Positions 51,321 to 59,870 of a DNA stretch of 59,891 nucleotides are shown here, one piece after another (the first letter of the stretch is position 1; each line of letters opens with the position of its first letter). The notes beneath the pieces are model-generated. The model saw only the letters and a list, made by a program, of their open reading frames with translations. It was not told the origin of the DNA and did no database searches. Where the stretch lies: NCBI GenBank assembly GCA_947455485.1, contig CANGNV010000013.1, forward strand, positions 1 through 59,891, written 5' to 3'. Origin of the DNA: Burkholderiaceae bacterium (GTDB lineage: Bacteria; Pseudomonadota; Gammaproteobacteria; Burkholderiales; Burkholderiaceae). A program made the translations under genes and the position numbers.

Positions 51321-52309
51321 TGCTTGCAGTACTCCAGGGCCGCATTCAACTCGTCTGGGTTGAAAGGGTCAAATGTTTTTCTTCCGGCAATTGCGCGCAA
51401 CCAAGTTAACTGTCGTTTGCCAAGCTGTCTAGTCGCCGCTAGGGCTTTGTAGCGCATTTCAGCTTGATCTACTTCTCCTGATAAATATTCCCAGACTTGT
51501 CGATACCCAACCGAGCGAATGGCAGGCAGATCACTATGCAGATCTGGATTCTTTCTGAGTAACTCAACTTCCTCTAGTAGCCCACCGACCAGCATTTCAT
51601 CAAATCTTTTTTCTAAGTTCTGATGCAGGCGAGAGCGATCACTTGGTTCTAATGAGATCAGGTCAATCCACTCTGGAATGGATGAACCTTCTCGGCCATC
51701 TTCGCTTGGCGAATCTGCCAACAGCTCTGACATGGGTTTGCCGGTAATTTCATAAACCTCTAGAGCACGCTGTACACGTTGAGAGTCATTGGGCTGTAAA
51801 CGTGCAGCGGTAACAGGGTCCACTTTAGTTAGTTCAGAATGCATCGCAGGCCAGCCAATCGCTTTGCCTTGCTCATCGAGACGGGCGCGGATTTCTGGAT
51901 CCGCGGGTGGGAGAGAGGATAGGCCATATGCCCATGCACGCCAATACAACATCGTGCCACCTACCACTACAGGTATATTTCCGCGCTCTCGAATTTCCTG
52001 ACACAGTCGCTTAGCATCATTTGCGAAGCGCGCTGCTGAATAGGATTCGGTGGGATCCAAGATATCGATCAAGTGGTGCTGAACCGCAGCTTGTTCTGCT
52101 TTGGTTGGTTTGGCGCTACCAATATCCAAACCGCGATACACCAAGGCGGAGTCCATACTGATTAATTCAACGGTTTGACCATTAGATTTAGCATGCTCTG
52201 CCAATGCCATTGCGAGATAGGTTTTGCCTGCGCCTGTGGGACCAACAATACACAGTATGGGTGGCTGAACAGATGGATGCGTAGGCTGAATGTGAAGTTC
52301 AGTTTGCAT
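51305..52309 (-). CDS. miaA: tRNA dimethylallyltransferase
   Basis: A 334-residue enzyme that puts the isopentenyl group on A37 of tRNAs reading codons that begin with U. The P-loop is CIVGPTGAGKTYLAMALAE (about 20-38), followed by the DSALVYRGLDIGSAKPT segment with the catalytic Asp, VVVGGTMLYWRAW, and QRALEVYEITGKP. The C-terminal tRNA-binding part has IRSVGYRQVWEYL and ATRQLGKRQLTWLR. In most proteobacteria it neighbours mutL or hfq; here it stands alone between the convergent purM and the divergent DedA gene. Confidence 0.97.
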   Translation of the reverse strand: MQTELHIQPTHPSVQPPILCIVGPTGAGKTYLAMALAEHAKSNGQTVELISMDSALVYRGLDIGSAKPTKAEQAAVQHHLIDILDPTESYSAARFANDAKRLCQEIRERGNIPVVVGGTMLYWRAWAYGLSSLPPADPEIRARLDEQGKAIGWPAMHSELTKVDPVTAARLQPNDSQRVQRALEVYEITGKPMSELLADSPSEDGREGSSIPEWIDLISLEPSDRSRLHQNLEKRFDEMLVGGLLEEVELLRKNPDLHSDLPAIRSVGYRQVWEYLSGEVDQAEMRYKALAATRQLGKRQLTWLRAIAGRKTFDPFNPDELNAALEYCKQSLNK

Positions 52310-52376
52310 GCCCCATTATAGGAATGAAATGCCACAATCGGTATTGCTAGCCTGTTAATATCCTTGCAACTAATAC

Positions 52377-53036
52377 ATGGAGCACGATTTGATCGATACC
52401 TTATTGCAGTTAGGTGATTTGCTTTTGCACATTGATCGTCATTTAGATGTGGTGATTCAGCAATATGGTTATTGGGCTTATGGCCTACTCTTTGCTATTG
52501 TTTTTGCCGAGACTGGTTTAGTGGTTGCCCCATTCTTACCGGGCGATTCCCTTCTGTTTATCGCAGGCGCCTATTGCGCCACCGAACATTTCAATCTTTG
52601 GACTCTTTGCATTGGATTGTTAATCGCCGCCATTGCTGGCAATACCGTGAACTACTTTATTGGTCGCTGGATTGGCGAAAGAATTTTTAGTAGTCAATCA
52701 CGCTGGATTGATCAGGCGGCTTTGCGTAAGACGCATTCTTTTTATGAGAAGCATGGTGGAAAGACGATTATCGTAGCCCGCTTTCTGCCAATCATTCGCA
52801 CCTTTGCACCTTTTGTTGCTGGCGTTTCAGCAATGAACTTCTCTCGCTTCCAGTTATTCAATGTGACTGGCGCACTCTTGTGGGTCTTTGGTTTAGTTGT
52901 TGCCGGTTACTTCTTTGGCAACATCCCCATCATTCGCCAAAACCTAAATGTGATCGTGTTGATTGGTATTGGTGCTGCAGCTATTCCAATTGTGCTGGCC
53001 GCGCTATACAAAATATTTCAACGCAAACAGAAATAG
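52377..53036 (+). CDS. DedA family membrane protein
   Basis: A 219-residue inner-membrane protein of the DedA/SNARE-associated (VTT domain) family. It has the conserved ETGLVVAPFLPGDSLLFIAGA near residues 55-75, GNTVNYFIGRWIG, and the basic KTIIVARFLPIIRTFAPFVAGV. DedA proteins act as undecaprenyl-phosphate or phospholipid translocases and are needed for envelope homeostasis and proton-gradient tolerance; the substrate here is inferred. Start at the ATG at 52377, 67 bases from the divergent miaA start. Convergent with the SirB1-family gene. Confidence 0.9.
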   Translation: MEHDLIDTLLQLGDLLLHIDRHLDVVIQQYGYWAYGLLFAIVFAETGLVVAPFLPGDSLLFIAGAYCATEHFNLWTLCIGLLIAAIAGNTVNYFIGRWIGERIFSSQSRWIDQAALRKTHSFYEKHGGKTIIVARFLPIIRTFAPFVAGVSAMNFSRFQLFNVTGALLWVFGLVVAGYFFGNIPIIRQNLNVIVLIGIGAAAIPIVLAALYKIFQRKQK

Positions 53037-53055
53037 GAATGCTCAATAAGGCTGC

Positions 53056-53898
53056 TTAGTGCAGCTTGGTTTGACTTTCAAGCGTGGCAATGTGCTCCCG
53101 AATATCTGACACGTCTTCTGCGCCAGGCATTTCGCTTAAGTAGTGATGTAGATCCGCTATCGCAGGACGAACGTACTCTAGCTGCGCAAAGATCAAGCCA
53201 CGATCACGAACCTCCTCGACTGAATCTGGCAACAAAATGACTAGACGCTCTTGAATGCCCAGTAGTCGCTCCCAGCGCTCATCTTCTGAATAAATCATTT
53301 TGAGATTTCTCATAAAGCGCGAGAGGATTTCTCGCGAGCTAGAGGCGCGCAAGAAGATGTTGAGTGGCAGGCTGAGTTCACCGCGATAACCTTTGGCATC
53401 GAGGTATGGGTCGAGCATCTCTTGCAATTGATTTTTTGAAAGGGATTCGCCATTCAATGGATCCATGATGATTTCCCCTTGTTGCAAGGAGATGCGCATC
53501 ATGAAGTGATTCGGAAAAGACACCCCGCGAATATTCAAACCAATTTGCTGACCCAATTCCATCATTAAGATGGCTAGAGAAATCGGAATGCCACGACGAT
53601 TCTCAATGATCTGATGCAGATAAGAATTCTCAGGTGCGTAGAAGTCATTTGGGTTAGGACCAAATCCCAGCTCGTTATAAAAGAAATGCTTCAGCAACTG
53701 TAGGCGTTGAATAGGTGGCGTATCTGGAGTAATACGTTGCTTAAGTTTGTTGCCCCACTGATCGATCTGATCCAGCACTCCCTGAACATCGAGGTCAGGG
53801 TAGGCATGTTGTGCAACCGCTACCGTCGCCTCGGTTAAGGGAAAGTGCTCGTCTTCAGCAACGAGGGATGTGAAATAGTCGAGTTGTTGTGTTGGCAT
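53056..53898 (-). CDS. SirB1 family protein (transglutaminase-like and TPR)
   Basis: A 280-residue cytosolic protein with a transglutaminase-like SirB1 N domain (about residues 35-190): LLKHFFYNELGFGPNPNDFYAPENSYL, then NRRGIPISLAILMMELGQQIGL and GVSFPNHFMMRI. The usual catalytic Cys of transglutaminases is replaced by Ser in the RRGIPISLAIL segment, as in the family, so it may not be a peptidase. A TPR-like tail follows (about 205-280). The open frame reaches into murJ, but the ATG at 53898 fits the family start and lies 5 bases after the murJ stop. Function is not established. Confidence 0.88.
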   Translation of the reverse strand: MPTQQLDYFTSLVAEDEHFPLTEATVAVAQHAYPDLDVQGVLDQIDQWGNKLKQRITPDTPPIQRLQLLKHFFYNELGFGPNPNDFYAPENSYLHQIIENRRGIPISLAILMMELGQQIGLNIRGVSFPNHFMMRISLQQGEIIMDPLNGESLSKNQLQEMLDPYLDAKGYRGELSLPLNIFLRASSSREILSRFMRNLKMIYSEDERWERLLGIQERLVILLPDSVEEVRDRGLIFAQLEYVRPAIADLHHYLSEMPGAEDVSDIREHIATLESQTKLH

Positions 53899-53903
53899 AA
53901 AAG

Positions 53904-55457
53904 CTATTTTGCATGACGCAGGAATTTTTGCCAGCGAATGCCGACAAGACCTAAAGCGGCAAAATAAACCACTGCAGCAGCAGCTAGCCAAGCAGCCACT
54001 AACCCCACACGAGTCCAGGGGGTAGATTGAAGCGCTATCCAATCATGCGCCGAGGCTGCGTAATACAGTAGGAATGCAAAAGGAATTAGGGCCAGCAATA
54101 ACTGCCCTAGATACTTAAGCCACGCAGAGCTAGGTAGGGCGCCGCGTCGATGCAGGCCTACCCACAGGAGCATTGCGTTCAGACAGGCGCCAGTACCAAC
54201 GGAGAGTGCAAGACCGGCATGCCCCAACCAAGGAACAAAAACTAAATTGGCTAATTGGGTCGCCACTAAGACCAGTAAGCCAATCTTTACTGGCGTGCGG
54301 ATATCTTGCCGTGAGTAAAAGCCGGGAGCCAAGATCTTCACCAAAATGAGGCCAATAAGTCCAACACCATAAGCTGCCAATGCCCGCTGCGTCATTAAGA
54401 CGTCCAAGGCATTGAACTTGCCGTAGTGATACAGCACTGCTGCCAGTGGCTCACCAAAAATAAAGAGCGCAATTGCGCAAGGGGCGGCTAGCAAAAAGGT
54501 CAGTTGCAATCCCCAAATGAGAAGTTCACCAGCATGTACTAAATCATTTTTTGCATTTGCCTTACTCAGGCTTGGCAGCAAAACTGTTCCTAGAGCCACA
54601 CCTAAGAGGGCCGTTGGAAATTCCATCAGGCGATCCGCATAAGACAACCAGGACACACTACCGGCTTGTAAGCGAGAAGCAATATTGGTATTGATGATGA
54701 GGGAAATCTGAGCAACAGAAACTGCAAACACCGCAGGGCCCATTAATTTCATGACGCGCCTTGCATCCGGATTTCTAATGGCTGCTGTGATGGCGCCCGG
54801 CAAGAGACCCACTTTAGGTAGTAAACCTAGGCGAGATAGCGCTGGAACCTGAATGGCGAGCTGCAAGAAGCCGCCTAAGAGCACGCCGATGCTCAGAGCG
54901 TAAATTGGCTGATCCAAATGGGGCGCCAAAAAGATAGCACTCCCGATGAGGGCTAAGTTGAGTAAAACTGGGGTAAATGCCGGAATGGCAAAGCGGCCAA
55001 AGGTATTGAGGATCCCAGCTGACAGGGAAACCATGGAAATGAGGCCAATATAGGGGAACATGATCCGAGTCATGACTACGCTTGCCTCGTAGGCTGGACC
55101 GCCCTCAAAGCCTGTAGCAATCGCCAGAATGAACAGGGGGGCGCCGATAACCCCCAGGAGTACCGTGAGCAGCAAAGCCCAAAATAAGAGCGTAGCAACG
55201 GCATTTACGAGGATTTGGGACTGCTTTACCTCGCCTTGGCTCGAGATTTCTCCCAAAATAGGGACAAATGCCTGAGAAAAGGCCCCCTCGGCAAAGAGTC
55301 GACGAAGCAAATTAGGTAGTCTGAAAGCCACATTAAAGGCATCTGTCCACTCTGAAGCCCCAAAACTACGGGCAATCAGGGTCTCCCGGAGAAGTCCGGT
55401 GATCCTGGAGAGCATTGTGAGGGAGCTGACCTTGGCGGCAGCGGAAAGCAGATTCAT
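53904..55457 (-). CDS. murJ: Lipid II flippase MurJ
   Basis: A 517-residue polytopic membrane protein (about 14 helices, MOP/MVF family) that flips lipid II to the periplasmic face for peptidoglycan assembly. The N terminus is diagnostic: MLSRITGLLRETLIARSFGA with the conserved Arg pair, then TDAFNVAFRLPNLLRRLFAEGAFSQAFVP. The central part includes LMGPAVFAVSVAQISLIINT. Length matches E. coli MurJ (511). It diverges from rpsT (153 bases), an arrangement found in many proteobacteria, and is followed at 5 bases by the SirB1-family gene. Confidence 0.96.
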   Translation of the reverse strand: MNLLSAAAKVSSLTMLSRITGLLRETLIARSFGASEWTDAFNVAFRLPNLLRRLFAEGAFSQAFVPILGEISSQGEVKQSQILVNAVATLLFWALLLTVLLGVIGAPLFILAIATGFEGGPAYEASVVMTRIMFPYIGLISMVSLSAGILNTFGRFAIPAFTPVLLNLALIGSAIFLAPHLDQPIYALSIGVLLGGFLQLAIQVPALSRLGLLPKVGLLPGAITAAIRNPDARRVMKLMGPAVFAVSVAQISLIINTNIASRLQAGSVSWLSYADRLMEFPTALLGVALGTVLLPSLSKANAKNDLVHAGELLIWGLQLTFLLAAPCAIALFIFGEPLAAVLYHYGKFNALDVLMTQRALAAYGVGLIGLILVKILAPGFYSRQDIRTPVKIGLLVLVATQLANLVFVPWLGHAGLALSVGTGACLNAMLLWVGLHRRGALPSSAWLKYLGQLLLALIPFAFLLYYAASAHDWIALQSTPWTRVGLVAAWLAAAAVVYFAALGLVGIRWQKFLRHAK

Positions 55458-55610
55458 GGGCTAATTTTCCCCTATTTATCAAGCGACTGGGCTTTTTTAG
55501 TCCTTTAATGTAAAATCTTGGGTTTTGGTGAGTCAGCTTACAAATTTGGCGAACCCACGCAGATTTTCAGTTAATCGTATTTTGTAATTTTTATAGAGCA
55601 AGGTTTAAAG

Positions 55611-55877
55611 ATGGCCAATACCGCACAAGCGCGTAAACGCGCACGGCAGGCAGTAAAACAGAATGAACACAACTCCAGTTTGCGTTCAAAGCTTCGCACT
55701 TCCATTAAGGCAGTTCGCAAAGCAATTGAAACTGGCGACAAGGCTGCTGCAGCCAAAGTGTTCGCAGCAACTCAGTCAACAATCGACAAGATTGCTGATA
55801 AAAAGATTGCTCACAAAAATACTGCATCACGTCAGAAGTCACGTTTGTCTGCAGCTATCAAGGCAATGGCAGCGTAA
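55611..55877 (+). CDS. rpsT: 30S ribosomal protein S20
   Basis: An 88-residue, very basic protein that binds 16S rRNA early in 30S assembly. The start [20 protein letters not shown] and the helical hairpin with [36 protein letters not shown] are characteristic. It starts with ATG, unlike E. coli rpsT which uses UUG. The 153-base upstream gap should hold its promoter; a TAAAAT at about 55511-55516 is a possible -10 box, but I cannot assign a -35. A terminator follows at 55921-55953. Codon use is that of a highly expressed gene. Confidence 0.97.
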   Translation: MANTAQARKRARQAVKQNEHNSSLRSKLRTSIKAVRKAIETGDKAAAAKVFAATQSTIDKIADKKIAHKNTASRQKSRLSAAIKAMAA

Positions 55878-55919
55878 GACTTTTATAGTTTTAGGCAGGC
55901 TCTAGAGTAATCTGAGTCT

Positions 55920-55953
55920 AAGCCCGCTCCTTATCAGAGCGGGTTTTTGTTTT
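55920..55953 (+). terminator. Rho-independent terminator after rpsT
   Basis: CCCGCTC (55923-55929) and GAGCGGG (55937-55943) form a perfect 7-bp stem with a 7-base loop, extended by A/T pairs and followed by TTTTTGTTTTT. It acts only for the plus strand. Confidence 0.9.
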
Positions 55954-56267
55954 TAGGACTGGGATCGTGAATTCGGTTCGAATTCACAGGCTTCTTCGAT
56001 TGGTAGGCTGTTGTCTTTGGCAAAGTTCATGACAAAGTCGAGTGCTCTCGGATCAAGGTCTCTTAGTCTGGTATCAATAACAACGCATTTCACTTTTGCA
56101 ATAACCACTGGTCTGACATAAGGCGAGTAAGTGAAGCGGGGGTCGCCAGCGTCGCCTGGCGGGCGAAAAGTGGCCATCACTCCGCAAAGACGTTCGGCCC
56201 AGTCGCTGGGGCGAAAAGGTTTGCCAGAAGTTGTAATGCCTTGAATAAAAAGCTTTTTGTGGTTCAA
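55953..56267 (-). CDS. DUF3579 domain-containing protein
   Basis: A 104-residue soluble protein. It reads FIQGITTSGKPFRPSDWAERLCGVMATF, then SPYVRPVVIAKVKCVVIDTRLRDLDPRALDFVMNFAKDN and an acidic stretch (EEACEFE). This matches DUF3579, a family I know mainly from betaproteobacteria. No function is established. It lies between the rpsT terminator and argF, reading away from argF; in related genomes it is often near arginine genes, as here. Start at the ATG at 56267. Confidence 0.85.
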   Translation of the reverse strand: MNHKKLFIQGITTSGKPFRPSDWAERLCGVMATFRPPGDAGDPRFTYSPYVRPVVIAKVKCVVIDTRLRDLDPRALDFVMNFAKDNSLPIEEACEFEPNSRSQS

Positions 56268-56420
56268 GTTGGCGTAGAAATCGTTGTAAGGAATCAGTGT
56301 TGCTCAGCCCTCAAGCTTAACAGTCTGCGAAGGCCTTAAGATGAGTTTAGGAACTATTTTCGTGCAGTTCGATGCTCCAAACAAAAAATGCAAGCTAAAA
56401 CTCTAGTAGAAAGCTCAACA

Positions 56421-57368
56421 ATGACATCTTTGGCAAAGCCTCAAGTGCCTGGCCAGGTTAAGCATTACTTGCAGTTTGCTGACCTGACACGCGAAGAGTA
56501 CGACTATCTCCTGAAGCGCTCTGCTTGGCTCAAGACCAAGTTCAAAAGCTATGAGACTTGGCATCCCTTACACGATCGCACTCTGGCGATGATCTTTGAG
56601 AAGCATTCGACTAGAACTCGCCTTTCGTTTGAAGCGGGCATACACCAGCTTGGCGGGCATGCCGTATACCTGAACACCCGTGACACCCAGTTGGGTCGTG
56701 GCGAGCCTGTAGAGGACGCTGCGCAGGTGATTTCCAGGATGACTGACATCATCATGATCCGCACTTTTGGCCAAGAGATTATTGAGCGCTTTGCTGCGAA
56801 TTCTCGCGTGCCCGTGATCAATGGCCTAACTAATGAATACCATCCTTGCCAAGTATTAGCCGATATCTTTACCTTTGTAGAGGCACGCGGTCCGATCCAA
56901 GGTAAAACAGTTGCTTGGGTGGGTGATGCCAATAACATGGCTTACACCTGGATTCAGGCGGCGGAGTGCTTGGACTTTCAAATACGTTTCTCTGCCCCTG
57001 GCGGTTATCAGTTAGATAGCTCCAGATTGACTGAGAAAGCTTTAAAGCACCTGACAATTTGCGCCGATCCAAAAGACGCCTGCAAAGGTGCTGACTTAGT
57101 TACTACGGATGTATGGACCAGTATGGGCTATGAGGATGAAAATACTTCTCGTATGACTGCTTTTAAAGACTGGATGGTGGATGAAGAGTTGATGTCTTTG
57201 GCCAAGCCAGATGCTTTGTTTATGCATTGCTTGCCAGCACATCGAGGTGAAGAGGTTTCTGCAGAAGTGATTGATGGCCCTCAAAGCATTGTTTGGGAAG
57301 AGGCTGAAAATCGTTTGCATGTTCAAAAGGCTTTGATGGAGTATTTACTCTGTGGCCGTCTGGATTAA
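56421..57368 (+). CDS. argF: Ornithine carbamoyltransferase
   Basis: A 315-residue enzyme that joins carbamoyl phosphate and ornithine to citrulline in arginine synthesis. It has the carbamoyl-phosphate loop EKHSTRTRLSFEAG, the segments HPCQVLADIFTF and WVGDANNMAYTW, and the ornithine-site signature MHCLPAHRGEEV. I prefer the ATG at 56421 (MTSLAKPQVPGQVKHYLQF); an in-frame ATG at 56388 would add 11 residues with no family match. Neither has a strong ribosome site, so the start is uncertain. It is followed by argG after 46 bases, forming an arginine pair. Confidence 0.93.
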   Translation: MTSLAKPQVPGQVKHYLQFADLTREEYDYLLKRSAWLKTKFKSYETWHPLHDRTLAMIFEKHSTRTRLSFEAGIHQLGGHAVYLNTRDTQLGRGEPVEDAAQVISRMTDIIMIRTFGQEIIERFAANSRVPVINGLTNEYHPCQVLADIFTFVEARGPIQGKTVAWVGDANNMAYTWIQAAECLDFQIRFSAPGGYQLDSSRLTEKALKHLTICADPKDACKGADLVTTDVWTSMGYEDENTSRMTAFKDWMVDEELMSLAKPDALFMHCLPAHRGEEVSAEVIDGPQSIVWEEAENRLHVQKALMEYLLCGRLD

Positions 57369-57414
57369 TTGTTTAAGTAATTTGTTTTGGTTCATTTTTA
57401 ATTGAAAAGAAATC

Positions 57415-58644
57415 ATGTCTGATATTAAAAAAGTAGTTCTAGCGTATTCCGGTGGTCTTGACACTAGTGTGATCTTGAAGTGGCTTCAAGATACGTATCA
57501 ATGTGAGATCGTTACCTTTACTGCCGATTTAGGCCAGGGTGAAGAGCTTGAGCCAGCGCGTGCTAAAGCACTCCAGTTTGGCATCAAGCCAGAAAATATT
57601 TTTATCGATGACCTGCGTGAAGAGTTTGTGCGTGACTTTGTATTCCCCATGTTCCGCGCTAATACGATTTACGAAGGTGAGTATCTTTTAGGTACTTCCA
57701 TCGCACGCCCATTGATCGCTAAGCGTCAAATTGAAATTGCTCGTCAGACTGGTGCAGACTCTGTTTCTCATGGCGCTACTGGTAAGGGCAATGACCAGGT
57801 GCGTTTTGAGCTGGGTTACTACGCACTTGAGCCGGGAATCAAAGTAATCGCTCCATGGCGTGAATGGGATTTGCTCTCTCGTGAAAAATTGATGGCCTAT
57901 GCAGAAAAGCACGGCATCCCAGTTGAGATGAAGCATAAGCAAGGCGGCTCACCATATTCTATGGATGCCAACTTATTACATATCAGCTATGAAGGTCGTC
58001 ATCTCGAGAACCCAAATGCTGAAGCAGAAGAATCCATGTGGCGTTGGACGGTGTCTCCTGAGAAGGCTCCCGACGCCCCAGAAATTATTGAAATTGAATT
58101 CCGTGCTGGTGATCCAGTGGCAATCAATGGCAAGGCATACAAGCCACATGAGTTGTTAGCTGAACTCAATCGCATTGGCGGTATGCATGGCATTGGCCGT
58201 CTCGACTTAGTTGAGAACCGTTTTGTTGGCATGAAGAGCCGTGGTTGCTATGAAACTCCTGGCGGCACTATCTTGTTGAAAGCGCATCGCGGTATTGAGA
58301 GCATTACCTTGGATCGTGAAGTAGCTCACCTCAAGGATGACTTGATGCCACGTTACGCTAGCTTGATCTACAACGGTTTATGGTGGGCGCCAGAGCGCCT
58401 CGCATTGCAAACTTTGATTGATCACACTCAGCAAATGGTCAATGGTGTTGTGCGCCTGAAGCTCTATAAGGGATCTGTATCAGTAATCTCACGTGATTCA
58501 GCGAACACGCTGTTTGATCAGACTATCGCCACATTTGATGATGACGGTGGTGCGTATAACCAGGCTGATGCTGGCGGATTCATTAAGCTCAATGCTTTGC
58601 GCATGCGGATTGCTGAAACTGCAAGACGTAAGCGTGCTAAATAA
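57415..58644 (+). CDS. argG: Argininosuccinate synthase
   Basis: A 409-residue enzyme condensing citrulline and aspartate with ATP. The N-type PP-loop is [18 protein letters not shown] (about 7-24). Other features: [55 protein letters not shown], and [22 protein letters not shown]. This is the type I form of about 400 residues. It follows argF and precedes ppnP by 45 bases with no terminator between, so the last may be co-transcribed. Identity is certain. Confidence 0.98.
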   Translation: MSDIKKVVLAYSGGLDTSVILKWLQDTYQCEIVTFTADLGQGEELEPARAKALQFGIKPENIFIDDLREEFVRDFVFPMFRANTIYEGEYLLGTSIARPLIAKRQIEIARQTGADSVSHGATGKGNDQVRFELGYYALEPGIKVIAPWREWDLLSREKLMAYAEKHGIPVEMKHKQGGSPYSMDANLLHISYEGRHLENPNAEAEESMWRWTVSPEKAPDAPEIIEIEFRAGDPVAINGKAYKPHELLAELNRIGGMHGIGRLDLVENRFVGMKSRGCYETPGGTILLKAHRGIESITLDREVAHLKDDLMPRYASLIYNGLWWAPERLALQTLIDHTQQMVNGVVRLKLYKGSVSVISRDSANTLFDQTIATFDDDGGAYNQADAGGFIKLNALRMRIAETARRKRAK

Positions 58645-58689
58645 TTTAGATAAATAACTAAGCAGTAATTCAGATTAGAAAGAGTAAAG

Positions 58690-58995
58690 ATGCAATTTGA
58701 TCAAGTTTCTGTAGGCAAAAAAGCTAATGTATTTTTCGATGGTAAGTGCGTATCTCACACCGTGACTTTGCCAAACGGTGTTCGCAAGTCAGTTGGCGTA
58801 GTGTTGCCAAGCACTTTGCGTTTCGACCTCAGTACTAAAGAAGTTATGGAAGTGGTTGATGGCAATGCCTTTGTTAGCATCAACGGCGCTCCAGAAGTTG
58901 AGTTCAAGTCTGGCCAAAGCTGGGAAGTAGAGAAGGGTGGATATTTCATCATCCGTGCCGAGTCCCCAGTGCACTATGTTTGCCACTTTGAGTAA
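58690..58995 (+). CDS. ppnP: Pyrimidine/purine nucleoside phosphorylase PpnP
   Basis: A 101-residue single-domain cupin of the YaiE/DUF1255 family, which phosphorolyses a wide range of nucleosides. Motifs: GKCVSHTVTLPNGVRKSVGVVLP, LRFDLSTKEVMEVVDG and SPVHYVCHFE at the C terminus. Length matches E. coli PpnP (94). It sits directly after argG and before a terminator, so it probably shares the argG transcript, linking nucleoside salvage to arginine synthesis only by position. Confidence 0.94.
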   Translation: MQFDQVSVGKKANVFFDGKCVSHTVTLPNGVRKSVGVVLPSTLRFDLSTKEVMEVVDGNAFVSINGAPEVEFKSGQSWEVEKGGYFIIRAESPVHYVCHFE

Positions 58996-59038
58996 GTGAG
59001 TTGGTAAGCAGGGTGATAATTTCTCTGACGCTCAAAAG

Positions 59039-59068
59039 AAAACGCAGACCTTGGTCTGCGTTTTTTGT
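59039..59068. terminator. Terminator after ppnP, probably bidirectional
   Basis: AACGCAGACC and GGTCTGCGTT form a near-continuous stem (closed in practice by a CTTG tetraloop), followed by TTTTTTGTTTT on the plus strand; on the minus strand a TTTTCTTTT run follows. It ends argG-ppnP and may also end the convergent DUF192 gene. Confidence 0.9.
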
Positions 59069-59089
59069 TTTATAGCTAAGAGCCACCTT

Positions 59090-59545
59090 TTATTTCTTGG
59101 GTAGCCCTTGAATGACTGTCCCTGGCACGATAACTCTCTCTGAGAACCACTGTTTATTCATCTCTAGTGCATAGCGTACTGCTGCCCTAGGGCAGTGGTT
59201 GTTAGTGGTCTCGGCTTGCATCTCTTCGATATTCACAATCTTGCCGTCATCAGCAATGAAAGCGATCGATAAAGGAATCTTGGTGTTGTTCATCCAAAAG
59301 CAATGTCCCGCCTTTTGTTCAAAGATAAAAAGCATGCCGGAGTTAGTAGGCATGTTGGTTCGATTCATGAGTCCAACTTCACGGGCCTTGGGTGTGTCCG
59401 CTAGCTCTGCCTGAATGCGATAGATTCCAGCTTTAAGTTCAATCGTAGGTAGGCCAACATTTTGCTGTGCAAATGCAGCACTTGAAAAGCTGCTGATAAT
59501 CGCTGCCAATGAAAATACGAATTGTTTGATGTTGGGTAAGCGCAT
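59090..59545 (-). CDS. DUF192 domain-containing secreted protein
   Basis: A 151-residue protein with a Sec signal peptide (about residues 1-26: basic MRLPNIKQ, hydrophobic core, AFA before Gln27). The mature part is DUF192: IYRIQAELADTPKAREVGLMNRTNMPTNSGMLFIF, the Cys-Phe-Trp-Met-Asn-Asn (CFWMNN) segment, and IVNIEEMQ. The family is a small beta-rich periplasmic or extracellular domain of unknown function. Start at the ATG at 59545. It lies between the ppnP terminator and the cold-shock gene terminator, so it is transcribed alone. Confidence 0.9.
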   Translation of the reverse strand: MRLPNIKQFVFSLAAIISSFSSAAFAQQNVGLPTIELKAGIYRIQAELADTPKAREVGLMNRTNMPTNSGMLFIFEQKAGHCFWMNNTKIPLSIAFIADDGKIVNIEEMQAETTNNHCPRAAVRYALEMNKQWFSERVIVPGTVIQGLPKK

Positions 59546-59616
59546 GATGTTTTAAGTGATTGGTGTGAGTGAGAGTAATTCTAAGGCAGCGCTGGTATGG
59601 CAGGAAAATACAGACG

Positions 59617-59648
59617 AAAAAAAACCCAGGAACAAGTCCTGGGTTTTA
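59617..59648 (-). terminator. Rho-independent terminator after the cold-shock gene
   Basis: On the minus strand AAAACCCAGGA, a short loop, and TCCTGGGTTTT form an 11-bp stem followed by TTTTT. It ends the cold-shock transcript. Confidence 0.9.
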
Positions 59649-59666
59649 GTAATGATCTAAAGCAGA

Positions 59667-59870
59667 TTAAGCTGCTTGGATATTAGTAGCTTGTTTGCCT
59701 TTAGGACCTTGGGTAATATCAAACGTTACCTTTTGGTTTTCCTTGAGGGTTTTGAACCCAGGCATTGTGATTGCGCTGAAATGCGCAAACAACTCTTCTT
59801 CACCATCATCAGGTTTGATAAAGCCAAAACCTTTTGCATCATTGAACCACTTAACAATTCCGGTCGCCAT
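59667..59870 (-). CDS. Cold-shock protein (CspA family)
   Basis: A 67-residue OB-fold protein that binds single-stranded RNA and DNA. RNP1 is KGFGFI (13-18) and RNP2 is LFAHFSAI (27-34), where Val-x-Val-His is more usual in CspA, so the second motif is slightly changed. The N terminus [17 protein letters not shown] is typical. A GGAG lies about 9 bases upstream of the ATG at 59870. Only 21 bases of upstream DNA are in the window, so I cannot say whether it carries the long cold-shock leader. The number of csp paralogues is unknown, so no letter is given. Confidence 0.95.
   Translation of the reverse strand: MATGIVKWFNDAKGFGFIKPDDGEEELFAHFSAITMPGFKTLKENQKVTFDITQGPKGKQATNIQAA

Noticed and set aside
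52285..52318. Possible third sigma-32 promoter upstream of the DedA gene
   Set aside because: CCCCATTA is present, but the box 13 bases upstream is TGTGAAG, which misses several consensus positions including the key CTT; it also lies inside the miaA start.
53048..53068. Hairpin GCTGC / GCAGC between the DedA and SirB1-family genes
   Set aside because: Short stem with a mismatch and no T-run on either strand.
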